From NCBI GenBank assembly GCA_040880205.1, contig JBBDIU010000134.1, forward strand, positions 1-64,000: a stretch of DNA of 64,000 bases. Direction: 5' to 3'. Origin of the DNA: WACF01 sp040880205 (GTDB taxonomy: Bacteria; Pseudomonadota; Gammaproteobacteria; Pseudomonadales; Cellvibrionaceae). How positions within the stretch are numbered: the stretch's first letter is position 1; every line of letters starts with the position of its first letter. The notes under the pieces were generated by a model. The model was given only the letters and a program-made list of their open reading frames with translations, made no database searches and was not told the origin of the DNA. The position numbers were made by a program, and so were the translations under genes. Shown here one piece after another: positions 25,413 through 34,117 of the stretch.

Positions 25413-25766
25413 ATGAAATACATGCTACTTATCTACGGCGACGAGAAAGTCTGGACCCAGGAAGAACGAGAGGCCTGCATGGCCGAATCCGTCGAGCTTT
25501 GTCACGAACTGAACAACAAGGGTCAATACCTGGGTGCGGCGCCGCTGCACTCGGTAACCACCGCCACCAGTATCCAACCACGCGGCGATAAAACCCTGGT
25601 GACCGACGGCCCTTTCGCCGAAACCGCTGAACAACTGGGCGGCTATTTTCTCATCGACGTTGCCAACCTGGACGAGGCCATGGCCATCGCCAAGCGTGTG
25701 CCCGGGGGCCGACGGGGAACCGTGGAAATCCGTCCCATTGTCGAGTTGGAAGGTCTTCCGAATTAG
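25413..25766 (+). CDS. YciI/DGPF-family protein 1
   Basis: 117 residues (KYMLLIYGDEK ... VTDGPFAETAEQLGGYFLIDVANLDEAMAIAKRVPG) with the DGPFAE motif of the YCII-related family, a small ferredoxin-like-fold protein of unknown enzymatic role. It follows the ECF42 sigma gene by about 100 bp. The ATG at 25413 is the standard family start. Confidence 0.9.
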   Translation: MKYMLLIYGDEKVWTQEEREACMAESVELCHELNNKGQYLGAAPLHSVTTATSIQPRGDKTLVTDGPFAETAEQLGGYFLIDVANLDEAMAIAKRVPGGRRGTVEIRPIVELEGLPN

Positions 25767-25838
25767 GCTGACTGTCGATTGCGATCATCCTCGGTCGACT
25801 ACTGGCAAACAAACCAGTCAACAGACGAGGACATCGCC

Positions 25839-26312
25839 ATGCAAAAGATCACTCCCTTTTTATGGTTCGACAATCAAGCCGAGGAGGCCGTGGAGTTATA
25901 TACCTCCGTTTTCAAGAACGCCAAAATTGGCAAGGTAGTCCGTTACGGAAAGTCCGGTCCGGGACCCGAAGGCAGCGTGATGACCGCCTCCTTCGAACTG
26001 GAAGGCATTGAATTCACCGCCTTGAATGGCGGACCCCACTTCAAGTTCACTGAAGCCATTTCCTTTGTTATCAACTGCGAATCCCAGGAAGAAGTGGACC
26101 ACTACTGGGACAAACTTTCCGAGGATGGCGACATCCAACAATGCGGTTGGCTGAAGGACCAATTTGGCGTGGCGTGGCAAGTCGTTCCCACCGCGCTGCC
26201 GGAAATGCTGAACGACCCTGACCCGCAAAAAGCAAAGGGCGTTATGGAAGCCATGATGCAGATGGTGAAGCTCGACATTGAACAGTTACGCCGCGCCTAT
26301 AATCAAGAGTAA
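25839..26312 (+). CDS. VOC-family (PhnB-like) protein
   Basis: 157 residues with the glyoxalase/VOC pattern of the 3-demethylubiquinone methyltransferase-like group (ITPFLWFDNQAEEAVELYTSVF, GIEFTALNGGPHFKFTEAISF, GWLKDQFGVAWQVVP). Probably a small-molecule binding or detoxifying protein. GAGG precedes the ATG at 25839. Part of the ECF42 gene set. Confidence 0.88.
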   Translation: MQKITPFLWFDNQAEEAVELYTSVFKNAKIGKVVRYGKSGPGPEGSVMTASFELEGIEFTALNGGPHFKFTEAISFVINCESQEEVDHYWDKLSEDGDIQQCGWLKDQFGVAWQVVPTALPEMLNDPDPQKAKGVMEAMMQMVKLDIEQLRRAYNQE

Positions 26313-26348
26313 ATTTTTTAAACTAAACCAACAATTGGAGATTCGACG

Positions 26349-26777
26349 ATGAAAGTCATGGTAATTGTAAAAGCCACCGCGGATTCCGAAGCCGGAATCA
26401 TGCCCAGCGAACAACTGCTGTCCGACATGATGAAGTTCAACGAGGAGCTGGTGGCCGCTGGCATCATGCAGGACGGAGACGGCCTGCACCCCAGTTCCAA
26501 GGGTGTGCGGGTGCATTTTTCCGGCAAGAACCGCACGGTTATCGACGGCCCCTTCGCCGAAACCAAGGAACTGATTGCCGGCTACTGGGTATGGCAGGTG
26601 AAATCCATGGATGAGGCCATTGATTGGGTCAAGCGCTGCCCCAACCCGATGAATGAAGACTCGGATATCGAAATCCGCCCGTTTTTCGAGCCGGAGGATT
26701 TCGGCGAAGCTTTGACCCCGGAGCTGAGGGAAAAGGAAGAGCGGATGCGGGAAACGATTTCACAACAGGAGCGCTAA
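26349..26777 (+). CDS. YciI/DGPF-family protein 2
   Basis: 142 residues (VMVIVKATADSEAG ... VIDGPFAETKELIAGYWVWQVKSMDEAIDWVKRCP), a second DGPF-motif protein with an Arg/Glu-rich tail. It is paralogous to the gene at 25413 and belongs to the same ECF42-linked set. Confidence 0.9.
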   Translation: MKVMVIVKATADSEAGIMPSEQLLSDMMKFNEELVAAGIMQDGDGLHPSSKGVRVHFSGKNRTVIDGPFAETKELIAGYWVWQVKSMDEAIDWVKRCPNPMNEDSDIEIRPFFEPEDFGEALTPELREKEERMRETISQQER

Positions 26778-27046
26778 CAACACGGCGCTGCTGCATCCCC
26801 ATTGAAATCGCCAAACGGCAAGGCTTTACCACAACCTTCAAAAATCCCGTAGTGGCGACTGAAATAATGAGTCTGCCTTCATGGGTCTTTTAGCGGGATT
26901 GGGTTCTCGCCGGGAACGTATACGCGCGCCAGACAAAAAAAGTTTCAAGGTGTCGATTCGCGGTACGCGCCAGCGACTATAGGGTAAGTGAGAGCCGGGG
27001 CCGCGTCCAGTTGTCCGGCGACTGGTTATAGAAGGAGGTGCAACCC

Positions 27047-27202
27047 ATGTGTCCTGCCTGTTTATCCGTCACCGTAATCTGGCTTGCCGGCGCTGGGACG
27101 GCTGGTGGCGTGAGCGCTTTGATTTTGGGTGTGCTCCGTGGAAACGCACCCAAAGGCAACAGATCTCGATACACGAACCCAAAACCGGAGGAAAGGTCAT
27201 GA
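27047..27202 (+). CDS. 51-residue microprotein with CPAC motif and one membrane helix
   Basis: A 51-codon frame beginning MCPACLSVTVIWLAGAGTAG, followed by a hydrophobic stretch to about residue 30 and a basic, polar tail. AAGGAGG lies 9-10 bases upstream, and the TGA overlaps the ATG of the DUF899 gene (ATGA), which indicates translational coupling. I recall similar MCPxC mini-proteins beside DUF899 genes. Function unknown; the CxxC could be redox-active or metal-binding, fitting the thioredoxin-like partner. Confidence 0.78.
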   Translation: MCPACLSVTVIWLAGAGTAGGVSALILGVLRGNAPKGNRSRYTNPKPEERS

Positions 27203-27948
27203 CCGACATTGAACAACATCCCGTGGTCTCCCGAGAAGACTGGCTCACAGCGCGCAAGGCCCATCTCAAGAATGAAAAAGCCCTCACGCACCTGCGCGAT
27301 CTGGTCGCCGCCGAGCGGCGCGCCCTGCCCTGGGTCAAAGTCGACAAAGAGTATATTTTCGACACGCGCGACGGCAAGCAGACGCTGGCTGATCTGTTCG
27401 GCGGGCGCAGCCAGCTCATTGTGAACCACTTCATGCTCGGACCCGACTGGGAAGCGGGCTGCCCCAGTTGCTCGTTGTGCGCCGATCACGCGGAAGGCGC
27501 AATTGTGCACCTGGAGAATCACGACGTGGCTTACGTCCGTGTATCCCGAGCGCCGCTGGCACGGATCGAGGCCTATAAAAAACGCATGGACTGGCAGGCG
27601 AAATGGGTATCATCATACAACAACGACTTTAATTTTGATTACCATGTGTCTTTCGAACAGGATGCAATAGACAAGAGCGGCATGTACTACAATTACCAGA
27701 CCGTCGACGATCCCAAGTATTTTTTCGACGAACTTCCGGGCCACAGTGTGTTTTACAGAAACGACAAGGATGAGGTATTCCATACCTATTCCAGCTATGC
27801 ACGCGGCAATGAAGAAGTCATCGGCACGTTTGTATACCTGGATATGACACCGAAGGGTCGTAACGAAAAGGAAATCATGGATTGGGTGCGACGGCATGAC
27901 GAATATGAAGGTGTTGCCGCACCGGTGGCGGCTTGTCACCCGAGCTAA
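27199..27948 (+). CDS. DUF899 thioredoxin-like protein
   Basis: 249 residues of the DUF899 family (VSREDWLTARKAHLKNEKALTHLRDLVAAERRALPWVKVDKEY ... HFMLGPDWEAGCPSCSLCADH ... FNFDYHVSF). The family has a thioredoxin-like fold; GCPSCSLCAD at about residue 93 occupies the redox position. The start at 27199 follows GGAGGAAAG and overlaps the microprotein stop. Co-located with ECF42-associated genes. Confidence 0.92.
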   Translation: MTDIEQHPVVSREDWLTARKAHLKNEKALTHLRDLVAAERRALPWVKVDKEYIFDTRDGKQTLADLFGGRSQLIVNHFMLGPDWEAGCPSCSLCADHAEGAIVHLENHDVAYVRVSRAPLARIEAYKKRMDWQAKWVSSYNNDFNFDYHVSFEQDAIDKSGMYYNYQTVDDPKYFFDELPGHSVFYRNDKDEVFHTYSSYARGNEEVIGTFVYLDMTPKGRNEKEIMDWVRRHDEYEGVAAPVAACHPS

Positions 27949-27988
27949 CTACCATCTCGCTCACGCAAGGCTATTTGGAGGAATAATC

Positions 27989-28390
27989 ATGCCCGTCACG
28001 CAAGTCATACCCCATCTCACCGTAGAGGACGGTGAAGCTGCTTTGGTGTTTTACGCGAAGGCATTTGGCGCGGAAGTGGAACTTAAAGTTCCCGCGGAAG
28101 ACGGCAAACGTCTGCTGCATGCGTCTTTTTTAATCGACAACCAGCGCATTATGTTGGTGGACGACTTCCCCGAGTATCACGAAGGCGGCAGTCAGCCGCC
28201 CTCGCGATTGGGCGACACGTCGGTTACCATTCATCTGGAAACCGACGACGCCGATGCCGCATTTGGGCGCGCCCTGGAAGCGGGAGCAACAGTCGTCATG
28301 CCTCTCGAGAACGCCTTCTGGGGTGCGCGCTACGGCAGGTTGCGGGACCCCTTCGGACACATCTGGTCCATCGGCGGTCCCTTAAAATAA
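27989..28390 (+). CDS. VOC-family (glyoxalase-like) protein
   Basis: 133 residues, PhnB/VOC type (VIPHLTVEDGEAALVFYAKAFGAE, FLIDNQRIMLVDDFPEY, WGARYGRLRDPFGHIWSIG). GGAGG lies 7 bases before the ATG at 27989. It is the second VOC gene of the ECF42-linked cluster. Confidence 0.9.
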   Translation: MPVTQVIPHLTVEDGEAALVFYAKAFGAEVELKVPAEDGKRLLHASFLIDNQRIMLVDDFPEYHEGGSQPPSRLGDTSVTIHLETDDADAAFGRALEAGATVVMPLENAFWGARYGRLRDPFGHIWSIGGPLK

Positions 28391-28415
28391 CTCTTTAATA
28401 GAATGGAAACTGAAA

Positions 28416-29078
28416 ATGAAAGTCAACGCGCTACACTGTCTCTTAATACTCATTGTCGGCTGGGGTCCGTGCCTGGGTTCTGCCGCGGAAACAATGGACC
28501 CGCTTCCGGCTGGCAATTACACCTTGGACCGGTCTCATGCCAGCCTGATTTTTCGGGTGGATCATCTGGGATTTTCCATGTTCACGGCGCGCTTTGATCA
28601 ATTCGATGCGCAATTGGCCTTCGATCCCCGGGATATGGCGGCATCGACCGTCAGCGCTACAGTGGACGCAAGGTCTATCGAAACCGGCGTGCCCATATCC
28701 GAAGAACTGAACTTCAACGCCATGCTGCGCGGCGGCGATTGGTTGGACGCGGAGAGTCATCCGCGAATGACCTTTCGCTCCCGATCCGTTGAGGTGGTGT
28801 CCGCCGACCAGGTGCGCGTTCACGGCGACTTTACCCTGCGCGGCATTACCCAGCCTCTGACACTCGACGTCACATTCAACGGCGGCTATGCCGGCCACAC
28901 CATGGACCCGAACGCCCGCATCGGCTTTTCCGCCCAGGGTTCTCTGAAGCGTTCCGACTACGGTATCGACTTCGGTATTCCCGAACCCGGTACCACCATG
29001 GGCGTCAGCGATCAGGTGGATATAATAATCGAAGCGGAGTTTACCGGGCCGGCTTGGGAGGCTGAAGAAAAGCCGTGA
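28416..29078 (+). CDS. YceI-family periplasmic lipid-binding-like protein
   Basis: 220 residues: signal peptide (LHCLLILIVGWGPCLGSAAE) and a YceI beta-barrel domain (YTLDRSHASLIFRVDHLGFSMFTARF ... DVTFNGGY ... FSAQGSLKRSDYGIDFGIP). YceI proteins bind isoprenoid lipids in the periplasm. It is the last gene of the ECF42-linked run; its stop codon begins a GTGAGAT-type repeat. Confidence 0.92.
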   Translation: MKVNALHCLLILIVGWGPCLGSAAETMDPLPAGNYTLDRSHASLIFRVDHLGFSMFTARFDQFDAQLAFDPRDMAASTVSATVDARSIETGVPISEELNFNAMLRGGDWLDAESHPRMTFRSRSVEVVSADQVRVHGDFTLRGITQPLTLDVTFNGGYAGHTMDPNARIGFSAQGSLKRSDYGIDFGIPEPGTTMGVSDQVDIIIEAEFTGPAWEAEEKP

Positions 29079-29092
29079 GATGTGAGATGAAT

Positions 29093-29194
29093 GGCGCTTA
29101 ATTAGGGGATTTGTGGGGCATTGCGCCGGTTACGGTCTTGGGNNNNNNNNNNAAACACCGCAACCTACAGCGTCGATTGGCTTAGCTATGTGCC
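29093..29194. mobile_element. MITE-like element B, interrupted by an assembly gap
   Basis: Its ends (GGCGCTTAATTA / TAGCTATGTGCC) and flanks (GGGGCATT..., CGGTCTTGGG, ACCGCAACCTACA, GTCGA(T/C)TGGCT) match element A at 10884-11063. The hairpin core is replaced by ten N (29143-29152), so the true length is unknown. Confidence 0.75.
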
Positions 29195-29207
29195 ATTTGG
29201 ATGAGAG

Positions 29208-29260
29208 ATGTGGAATGTGAAATGTGACTAGCGACTAGAGATTAGAGATTAGAGACTTGG
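29208..29260. repeat. Heptamer-type array (AGAGATT / GAAATGT)
   Basis: Short 7-base units such as TAGAGAT and GTGAAAT follow MITE-like element B in the gap after the YceI gene. Confidence 0.6.
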
Positions 29261-29331
29261 CCTTCCAATTTCCCCTATGTTATTCCTCGAAAAGGACGGT
29301 GAAGGCTCCGGTGCCACAGTAGGAGTTTGGT

Positions 29332-29422
29332 GCTGGGGTGGGCATTTCGAAACCGTCACTTCAGGGATGAAGTGCCGGAGCTACACGGACGTATTCATGC
29401 GATTTCGAAATGCCCACCCAGC
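29332..29422. repeat. Long hairpin repeat with CAGGGATG inner loop
   Basis: 20-21-bp arms (29332-29352 and 29403-29422, one extra G on the left) enclose a small palindrome CACTT-CAGGGATG-AAGTG. The loop is the reverse complement of CATCCCTG seen in the elements at 10925-11030 and 22127-22231, so this is the same class in the opposite orientation. Confidence 0.75.
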
Positions 29423-29516
29423 AGCAAACGGGAGAAAAACCCCCGGGAAAATCTCGGCACCCAACTACTGCTACTTCTCAGCCCTACCCTTCTATCGTTC
29501 GCTTATTCTTTTCGAC

Positions 29517-32264
29517 TTACGGGGGCACGCCGCCAAGCATGACCTGAACACTGGGTCCCTGTTCCTCCACCAGTGCCGCGCACAAGCGGATTTCTTCCAG
29601 GGTATTGGCGAGACTTCGGGAGCCGCGTTGCAGTGATGTAATTTTTTCGCTCAGCTCCCGGTCGATCTCCTCGTAGCGGGACTCGCTGCAAAAATTGTCG
29701 GCGTATTCGATGACGCGGCCTTGAAACCAGGACGGACTGCGTTCCACCACCGCATCCAGGTTGGCTCGCAACCATTGCCAGGTTTCATCCCGGCTTTCGG
29801 CCTTGTCCATCAGTGGTTCGATGATGTGCCCCACTTCGTTATCGCGCAGCTGATCGGACAGGCTGAGCGCGCGAAGTTCGGCGCGAAATTGCGAATCCTT
29901 GCTTTCGGTTAGCGCTCGCAGAATTTCCTCGCGCAATACGGCGTTGTCGCTGTTATGGAAATGGCTTAGCAGTAAATCCGCGAATGCGCGCCCTTCCATG
30001 GCCACGGCGGTACTCAATGCCACTTCGCGGATATTGGAATCGAGGACTTCGGGATGCAGTTGCCGGTCCGTGTCGAAACCCCGGTTCGCGTCGAAATCGA
30101 TGTAGCGAGTCGCCAGTTCGTGCAGTTGTTCGCGCACCGCCTCATCCTCCACCAGCAGCGCGAACAATTGCAGCATACTGACGCGCAGGCGGATCTGGTC
30201 CGCATCCTCCAGCGCTTTGTCCAAACTGACGCTTTGGTAGATGGGGCGATAAAGCTCGGCCACCAAGGCGCGGAATTCAGCTCGGTGCTGGTCCGGAACC
30301 ATATGTTGCTCGATCAGGTACACGTCGTCCAATGGTGTACTCGCCACCTGGGCATTGTCGGTATTCAGCAACAGCGGCAGCAAGGCGAAGTATTGCCGCG
30401 CGTCCAACCCGCCCGCGTGGAAATCACCGCTGAGACTGTTCGCCGCCGCCAGCCGCTCACGTTCATTGAGAATCCCACCATTGAGCAGGGTTTCCCACAG
30501 CGCTTCCGCCATGGTCCAGCGGTAGTAGCCGGAAGCATCCGCGTTGGGAATGATCGCGCCTGGACAACTGCGGATGCCCACTTGAAAATCCTGTTCCTGT
30601 TCGCTGATCAGTTCACAGTGTTGACGTCGCTCTCCGTTGTCCTCAAAGGCAATGCATAACGGCAACAACCAGGTTTTATCGGGGTCACCCAGAGAGCCCA
30701 CCGGCAGGTAGCGCGACTGCTCCACGCGGACGGTCGCGCTGGATTCCTCCTCATCGCATTGCCAACCCAAATCCACCAGGGGTGTGCCCGGCTGCTCGAG
30801 AAAGGAGAAGAAAGCCGCTTCCACCTGTCCTTCCGGTAAATCGTTGCGGGTCGCGGCAATGGCTCGCACGAAATCCCGCGCGTCGGCGTTGCCGAAGCGA
30901 TGCTGCGTCATATAATGCTGTATGCCCCGCTTAAAATCCTGCTCGCCAATAAAGCCTTCCAACATGGACAGCACGGCACCGCCTTTTTGATAGGTAATGC
31001 CATCAAAGGCCGCGCCGATATCCTGGTGGGACACAACCGGTTGGCGAATCTGGCGGGCGCTTACGAGGCGGTCCATTTCCATGGTAGACAGTGCACTGTC
31101 CAGCATCCGTTGCCGGTATCCGGCCTCGGGCTGCAATTGGTCCATGGTTTTGGTGGCCATCCAGGTGGCGAAGGCCTCGTTCAGCCAAATATCGTCCCAC
31201 CACTCGGGGGTTACCAGATTGCCAAACCACTGATGCGCGAGTTCGTGGGCATGGACGAGAATAAAACGCTGTTGCATGGCGACTGGCGTAGCTTCGGACT
31301 GCAAGAGGTATTGCTCGCGGTAAGTGATGGCTCCCACGTTTTCCATAGCACCGGCGCCGAAATCCGGTACGGCGATAATGCCGAGTTTTTCAAAAGGGTA
31401 GGCATGGCCGAAGTATTCCTCCTGGGCCAGGACAATATCTTCGGTGTTTTCCAGTGCGAAACGCAATTGATCACCCTTGCCTTGCACCGCGTAAGCCGTA
31501 AAGGGGATTGGAGTTTCGCGCAAAGGCGTGGCCGCGATGGGTTCACCGGCACGTTGATCCAACGGTCCCACCGCAAAGGCAATTAAATAGGTAGGCAATG
31601 GCTCGGTGGTTTGGTACCGGATCTGGCGGTTGCCATTGTCCAATTGGCCTTCCTCCACCGCCGGCGTACTGGTTACCGCGGTATGGTTGGCATTCACTTC
31701 CAGGGTAATATCAAAGGGCACCTTGAAGGCGGGTTCGTCGAAGCCGGGAAAGGCGAACCGCGCCGAGGTTGCCTCGAACTGGGTAAACGCATAATCCTCG
31801 CCGCCAGCAGTCACCTTGTAGAGCCCCTCCAAACTGGTATTGAAAGGCGCGCTGTAGTGGAACGACAAGGTGGCCTTTCCCCGCGGCAAAGGATTGGGGA
31901 AAGTCAGCTTGGCCACACCGACGTCGGCCACTTGTTCGTACTCCCCCGCCATCACTTCACCGTCAGCCAGGCTGGCGCTCAATGCCGTCACGTCCAGACC
32001 GAGACCGTGCAACCAAATCGTGTCGCCCGGCTCGGCCATGTGGATATCGATTGCGGTTTCGCCAGCAAACCGCTCCCGCCGCGGGTCAATGGTCAGCCGC
32101 AAACGGTAGTGAAGTGGCTCAACGGTGTCGGGTAGTCTTCCCAGCGGTGCCGCGGCGCTAGAGACTTCCGGTTCGGGAGGCGGTGCATCGGAACAGGCGG
32201 TCAGCAAGGTGGCGAACAGTATGAAAAACAAAAGGCACTGCCGGCGAGTGAGCGTTATCAACAT
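29517..32264 (-). CDS. M1-family aminopeptidase lipoprotein
   Basis: 915 residues from this start, with a lipoprotein signal (CLLFFILFATLLTACSD, lipobox LTAC). The M1 domain shows the exopeptidase motif GAGAMENVGAI near residue 300 and the zinc site HELAHQWFGNLVTPEWWDDIWLNEAF near residue 340; an ERAP1-like C-terminal helical domain follows. It removes N-terminal residues from peptides, here probably in the periplasm or outer membrane and not the cytosol as for PepN. The open frame continues upstream to 32735, but that part lacks family character. Confidence 0.92.
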   Translation of the reverse strand: MLITLTRRQCLLFFILFATLLTACSDAPPPEPEVSSAAAPLGRLPDTVEPLHYRLRLTIDPRRERFAGETAIDIHMAEPGDTIWLHGLGLDVTALSASLADGEVMAGEYEQVADVGVAKLTFPNPLPRGKATLSFHYSAPFNTSLEGLYKVTAGGEDYAFTQFEATSARFAFPGFDEPAFKVPFDITLEVNANHTAVTSTPAVEEGQLDNGNRQIRYQTTEPLPTYLIAFAVGPLDQRAGEPIAATPLRETPIPFTAYAVQGKGDQLRFALENTEDIVLAQEEYFGHAYPFEKLGIIAVPDFGAGAMENVGAITYREQYLLQSEATPVAMQQRFILVHAHELAHQWFGNLVTPEWWDDIWLNEAFATWMATKTMDQLQPEAGYRQRMLDSALSTMEMDRLVSARQIRQPVVSHQDIGAAFDGITYQKGGAVLSMLEGFIGEQDFKRGIQHYMTQHRFGNADARDFVRAIAATRNDLPEGQVEAAFFSFLEQPGTPLVDLGWQCDEEESSATVRVEQSRYLPVGSLGDPDKTWLLPLCIAFEDNGERRQHCELISEQEQDFQVGIRSCPGAIIPNADASGYYRWTMAEALWETLLNGGILNERERLAAANSLSGDFHAGGLDARQYFALLPLLLNTDNAQVASTPLDDVYLIEQHMVPDQHRAEFRALVAELYRPIYQSVSLDKALEDADQIRLRVSMLQLFALLVEDEAVREQLHELATRYIDFDANRGFDTDRQLHPEVLDSNIREVALSTAVAMEGRAFADLLLSHFHNSDNAVLREEILRALTESKDSQFRAELRALSLSDQLRDNEVGHIIEPLMDKAESRDETWQWLRANLDAVVERSPSWFQGRVIEYADNFCSESRYEEIDRELSEKITSLQRGSRSLANTLEEIRLCAALVEEQGPSVQVMLGGVPP

Positions 32265-32401
32265 GACTGGAGCCCATGTGTGGGGATAAACAAGGACCGC
32301 AGAGTTTTTCATACCGGGTGGAACATGGCAAGGAACGAGGGGGCCCCTTGAGCCCCGCGGGCGATCACTTGATACTGCCTGCTTTTGTGATGTGCGTGGT
32401 A

Positions 32402-33694
32402 TCAGGAAACCGCGTTCCGGCTGGTAGCATGGGTTTCGCCGGGTACGCCGGTGAGCAGACTCAATGACTCCAAGGCATGATTGGCCGTATCCCGGCCCGG
32501 CAAGTTGCGACTGATAGCAACGCGCTTGCCCCCGTGCGTAATCGCCTGGAGTTTGTAGTACACCGTGTGTTTGTTGCCGCTGGAGGCGCTGTGACCCTCT
32601 TTTAATGTTAAACAGCGGACCTCGGTGCGCGGGACGGTCTCGCCGCCCACGCGCCGGCCCAGGATGTATTTGTCGGTTTGCAGGTGTTGGCCGTCGAGGC
32701 GAACGCGCAAGCTGACGAACAAACTGTAGAGGCAATAAACAAACAGGAAACCACCCATGAGCGGAAAAAAGATGGGGAAGACAATGGGGCCACCGGAATA
32801 GCCGATGAATAGTCCCGTGGCAAAGAAAAAAGCGCCGCCGATCAGTCCGAAAATACTGGCGGCCGGTTTGCGAAAGGCGGGATAAAACAATTCAACGCCA
32901 TCGGCAATCTGACGAATATCCAGTACTTCTTCAATGGCGTTCATGCGTTGTTCGGCGGCGCTGGCGTGTTCGGTACTCAGCGCGCGCAACTGTTGCGCCT
33001 TTTCCCCGGTGGGAAAAACCGGAATTTCAAAGCTGCGGTCGAAGTCGGCTCCCGGTAGCTTCGCTTCCACCTGCAAGCGCCACAGGTGATATCGACTGCG
33101 TTTCTTGACATCCGAAGCCGGCAAATTATCGTCCACATCGAAAAGAATTTCCAATCGGGTTTTGCCGCCATAGGCGCGGGTATGGGCGAAGCCCTCGCGC
33201 TGCCACACCGCGCGCTCAGTGCGACGACGATTTTTCCCGGAGCCGGTCATATAACTGTACAGGCACGTCAGGGTGGCACTGAACAGGGTGTTGGGATCAT
33301 AGGGCAAGGGCAGCTCCAGGGTGCCGCCCACCTGACCACCGACAGCACCAGGAAACGGGTCCAGGGTCAGCGGCGTGTGCCCAAACCGTCGCCACGCTTG
33401 GGTGACTGTCACCGCCCAGGCCAACAAGCCCATGCCGGCAAGCGGAAAAAGGAGTACGATCAGTGCTTTCGCATCGCCGCCCAGTATGTCCGGCAAGGCG
33501 GCGACAGCGATGGGTATGGCGATGGCATTCCAGAACAGGGCAAAAATCCAGGCAAACCACAACACCGCCTTGGCCTCGCTCTTAATCACCGGGCTGGCCC
33601 ACTCTCGTCGGGCCAGCCAGGGCTTATCGCCAAGGTCGGTGCTGGTGCTCTTGAAACGATCCCAAAATGAGGATCCGGGAATTGTGGACGCCAT
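32402..33694 (-). CDS. Uncharacterised membrane protein (DUF3592-like)
   Basis: 430 residues with hydrophobic helices near residues 45-65, 75-100, 280-300 and 305-330, and a large soluble middle section (SGKNRRRTERAVWQREGFAH, LEILFDVDDNLPASD, YHLWRLQVEAKLPGADF). The layout resembles DUF3592-type proteins with an extracytoplasmic beta domain between helix pairs. No catalytic motif is visible. It is on the same strand as the M1 peptidase, 137 bp upstream. Confidence 0.65.
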   Translation of the reverse strand: MASTIPGSSFWDRFKSTSTDLGDKPWLARREWASPVIKSEAKAVLWFAWIFALFWNAIAIPIAVAALPDILGGDAKALIVLLFPLAGMGLLAWAVTVTQAWRRFGHTPLTLDPFPGAVGGQVGGTLELPLPYDPNTLFSATLTCLYSYMTGSGKNRRRTERAVWQREGFAHTRAYGGKTRLEILFDVDDNLPASDVKKRSRYHLWRLQVEAKLPGADFDRSFEIPVFPTGEKAQQLRALSTEHASAAEQRMNAIEEVLDIRQIADGVELFYPAFRKPAASIFGLIGGAFFFATGLFIGYSGGPIVFPIFFPLMGGFLFVYCLYSLFVSLRVRLDGQHLQTDKYILGRRVGGETVPRTEVRCLTLKEGHSASSGNKHTVYYKLQAITHGGKRVAISRNLPGRDTANHALESLSLLTGVPGETHATSRNAVS

Positions 33695-33832
33695 GGCAGG
33701 TCCTTGTTAGAGTTTATTGTCGGCTCCGGGAATAGTGTAGCTCAAAGGATGGCAACTACTTAGTTTTCCTAACTTTCTCGCGGCGCTAGACTACCCAATG
33801 GCCCCGGCAGGTACGGTCGCAAGGTGTTTTGA

Positions 33833-34117
33833 ATGAACTCGCTAATTGAAAACCACCGCCTGGATATTTTGGCGCTCGCTAAAAAGAATGGCGTGAAGAA
33901 CATCCGCGTATTCGGTTCCATGGCGGGCGACAACGTTCGCCCCGACAGCGATGTGGATTTGCTGGTGGAGCTGGAAGAAGGTAGGAGCGGCCTCGCTCTG
34001 GGCGGTTTCTTGATGGACGTAAGTGACCTCTTGCACCGCAGAGTCGACGTGGTAACGGAAAAAGCGCTCCACCCCAGGATACATGACCAAGTGATTCGCG
34101 AGGCCCGGCCACTGTGA
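33833..34117 (+). CDS. mntA: MntA-type nucleotidyltransferase antitoxin
   Basis: 94 residues of the minimal nucleotidyltransferase (MNT) family: IRVFGSMAGDNVRPDSDVDLLVEL carries the GS-x9-DxD catalytic motif near residues 28-42. In HEPN/MNT pairs MntA adenylylates the HepT toxin on tyrosine and silences it. The downstream hepT gene overlaps by four bases (GTGA). Confidence 0.92.
   Translation: MNSLIENHRLDILALAKKNGVKNIRVFGSMAGDNVRPDSDVDLLVELEEGRSGLALGGFLMDVSDLLHRRVDVVTEKALHPRIHDQVIREARPL

Noticed and set aside
29277..29636. 119-codon plus-strand frame
   Set aside because: It spans a hairpin repeat and overlaps the 3' end of the M1 peptidase on the other strand; no ribosome site.
32265..32735. 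157-residue N-terminal extension of the M1 peptidase
   Set aside because: Arg/Pro/Gln-rich shadow sequence overlapping the end of the neighbouring gene; the lipoprotein signal begins at 32264.
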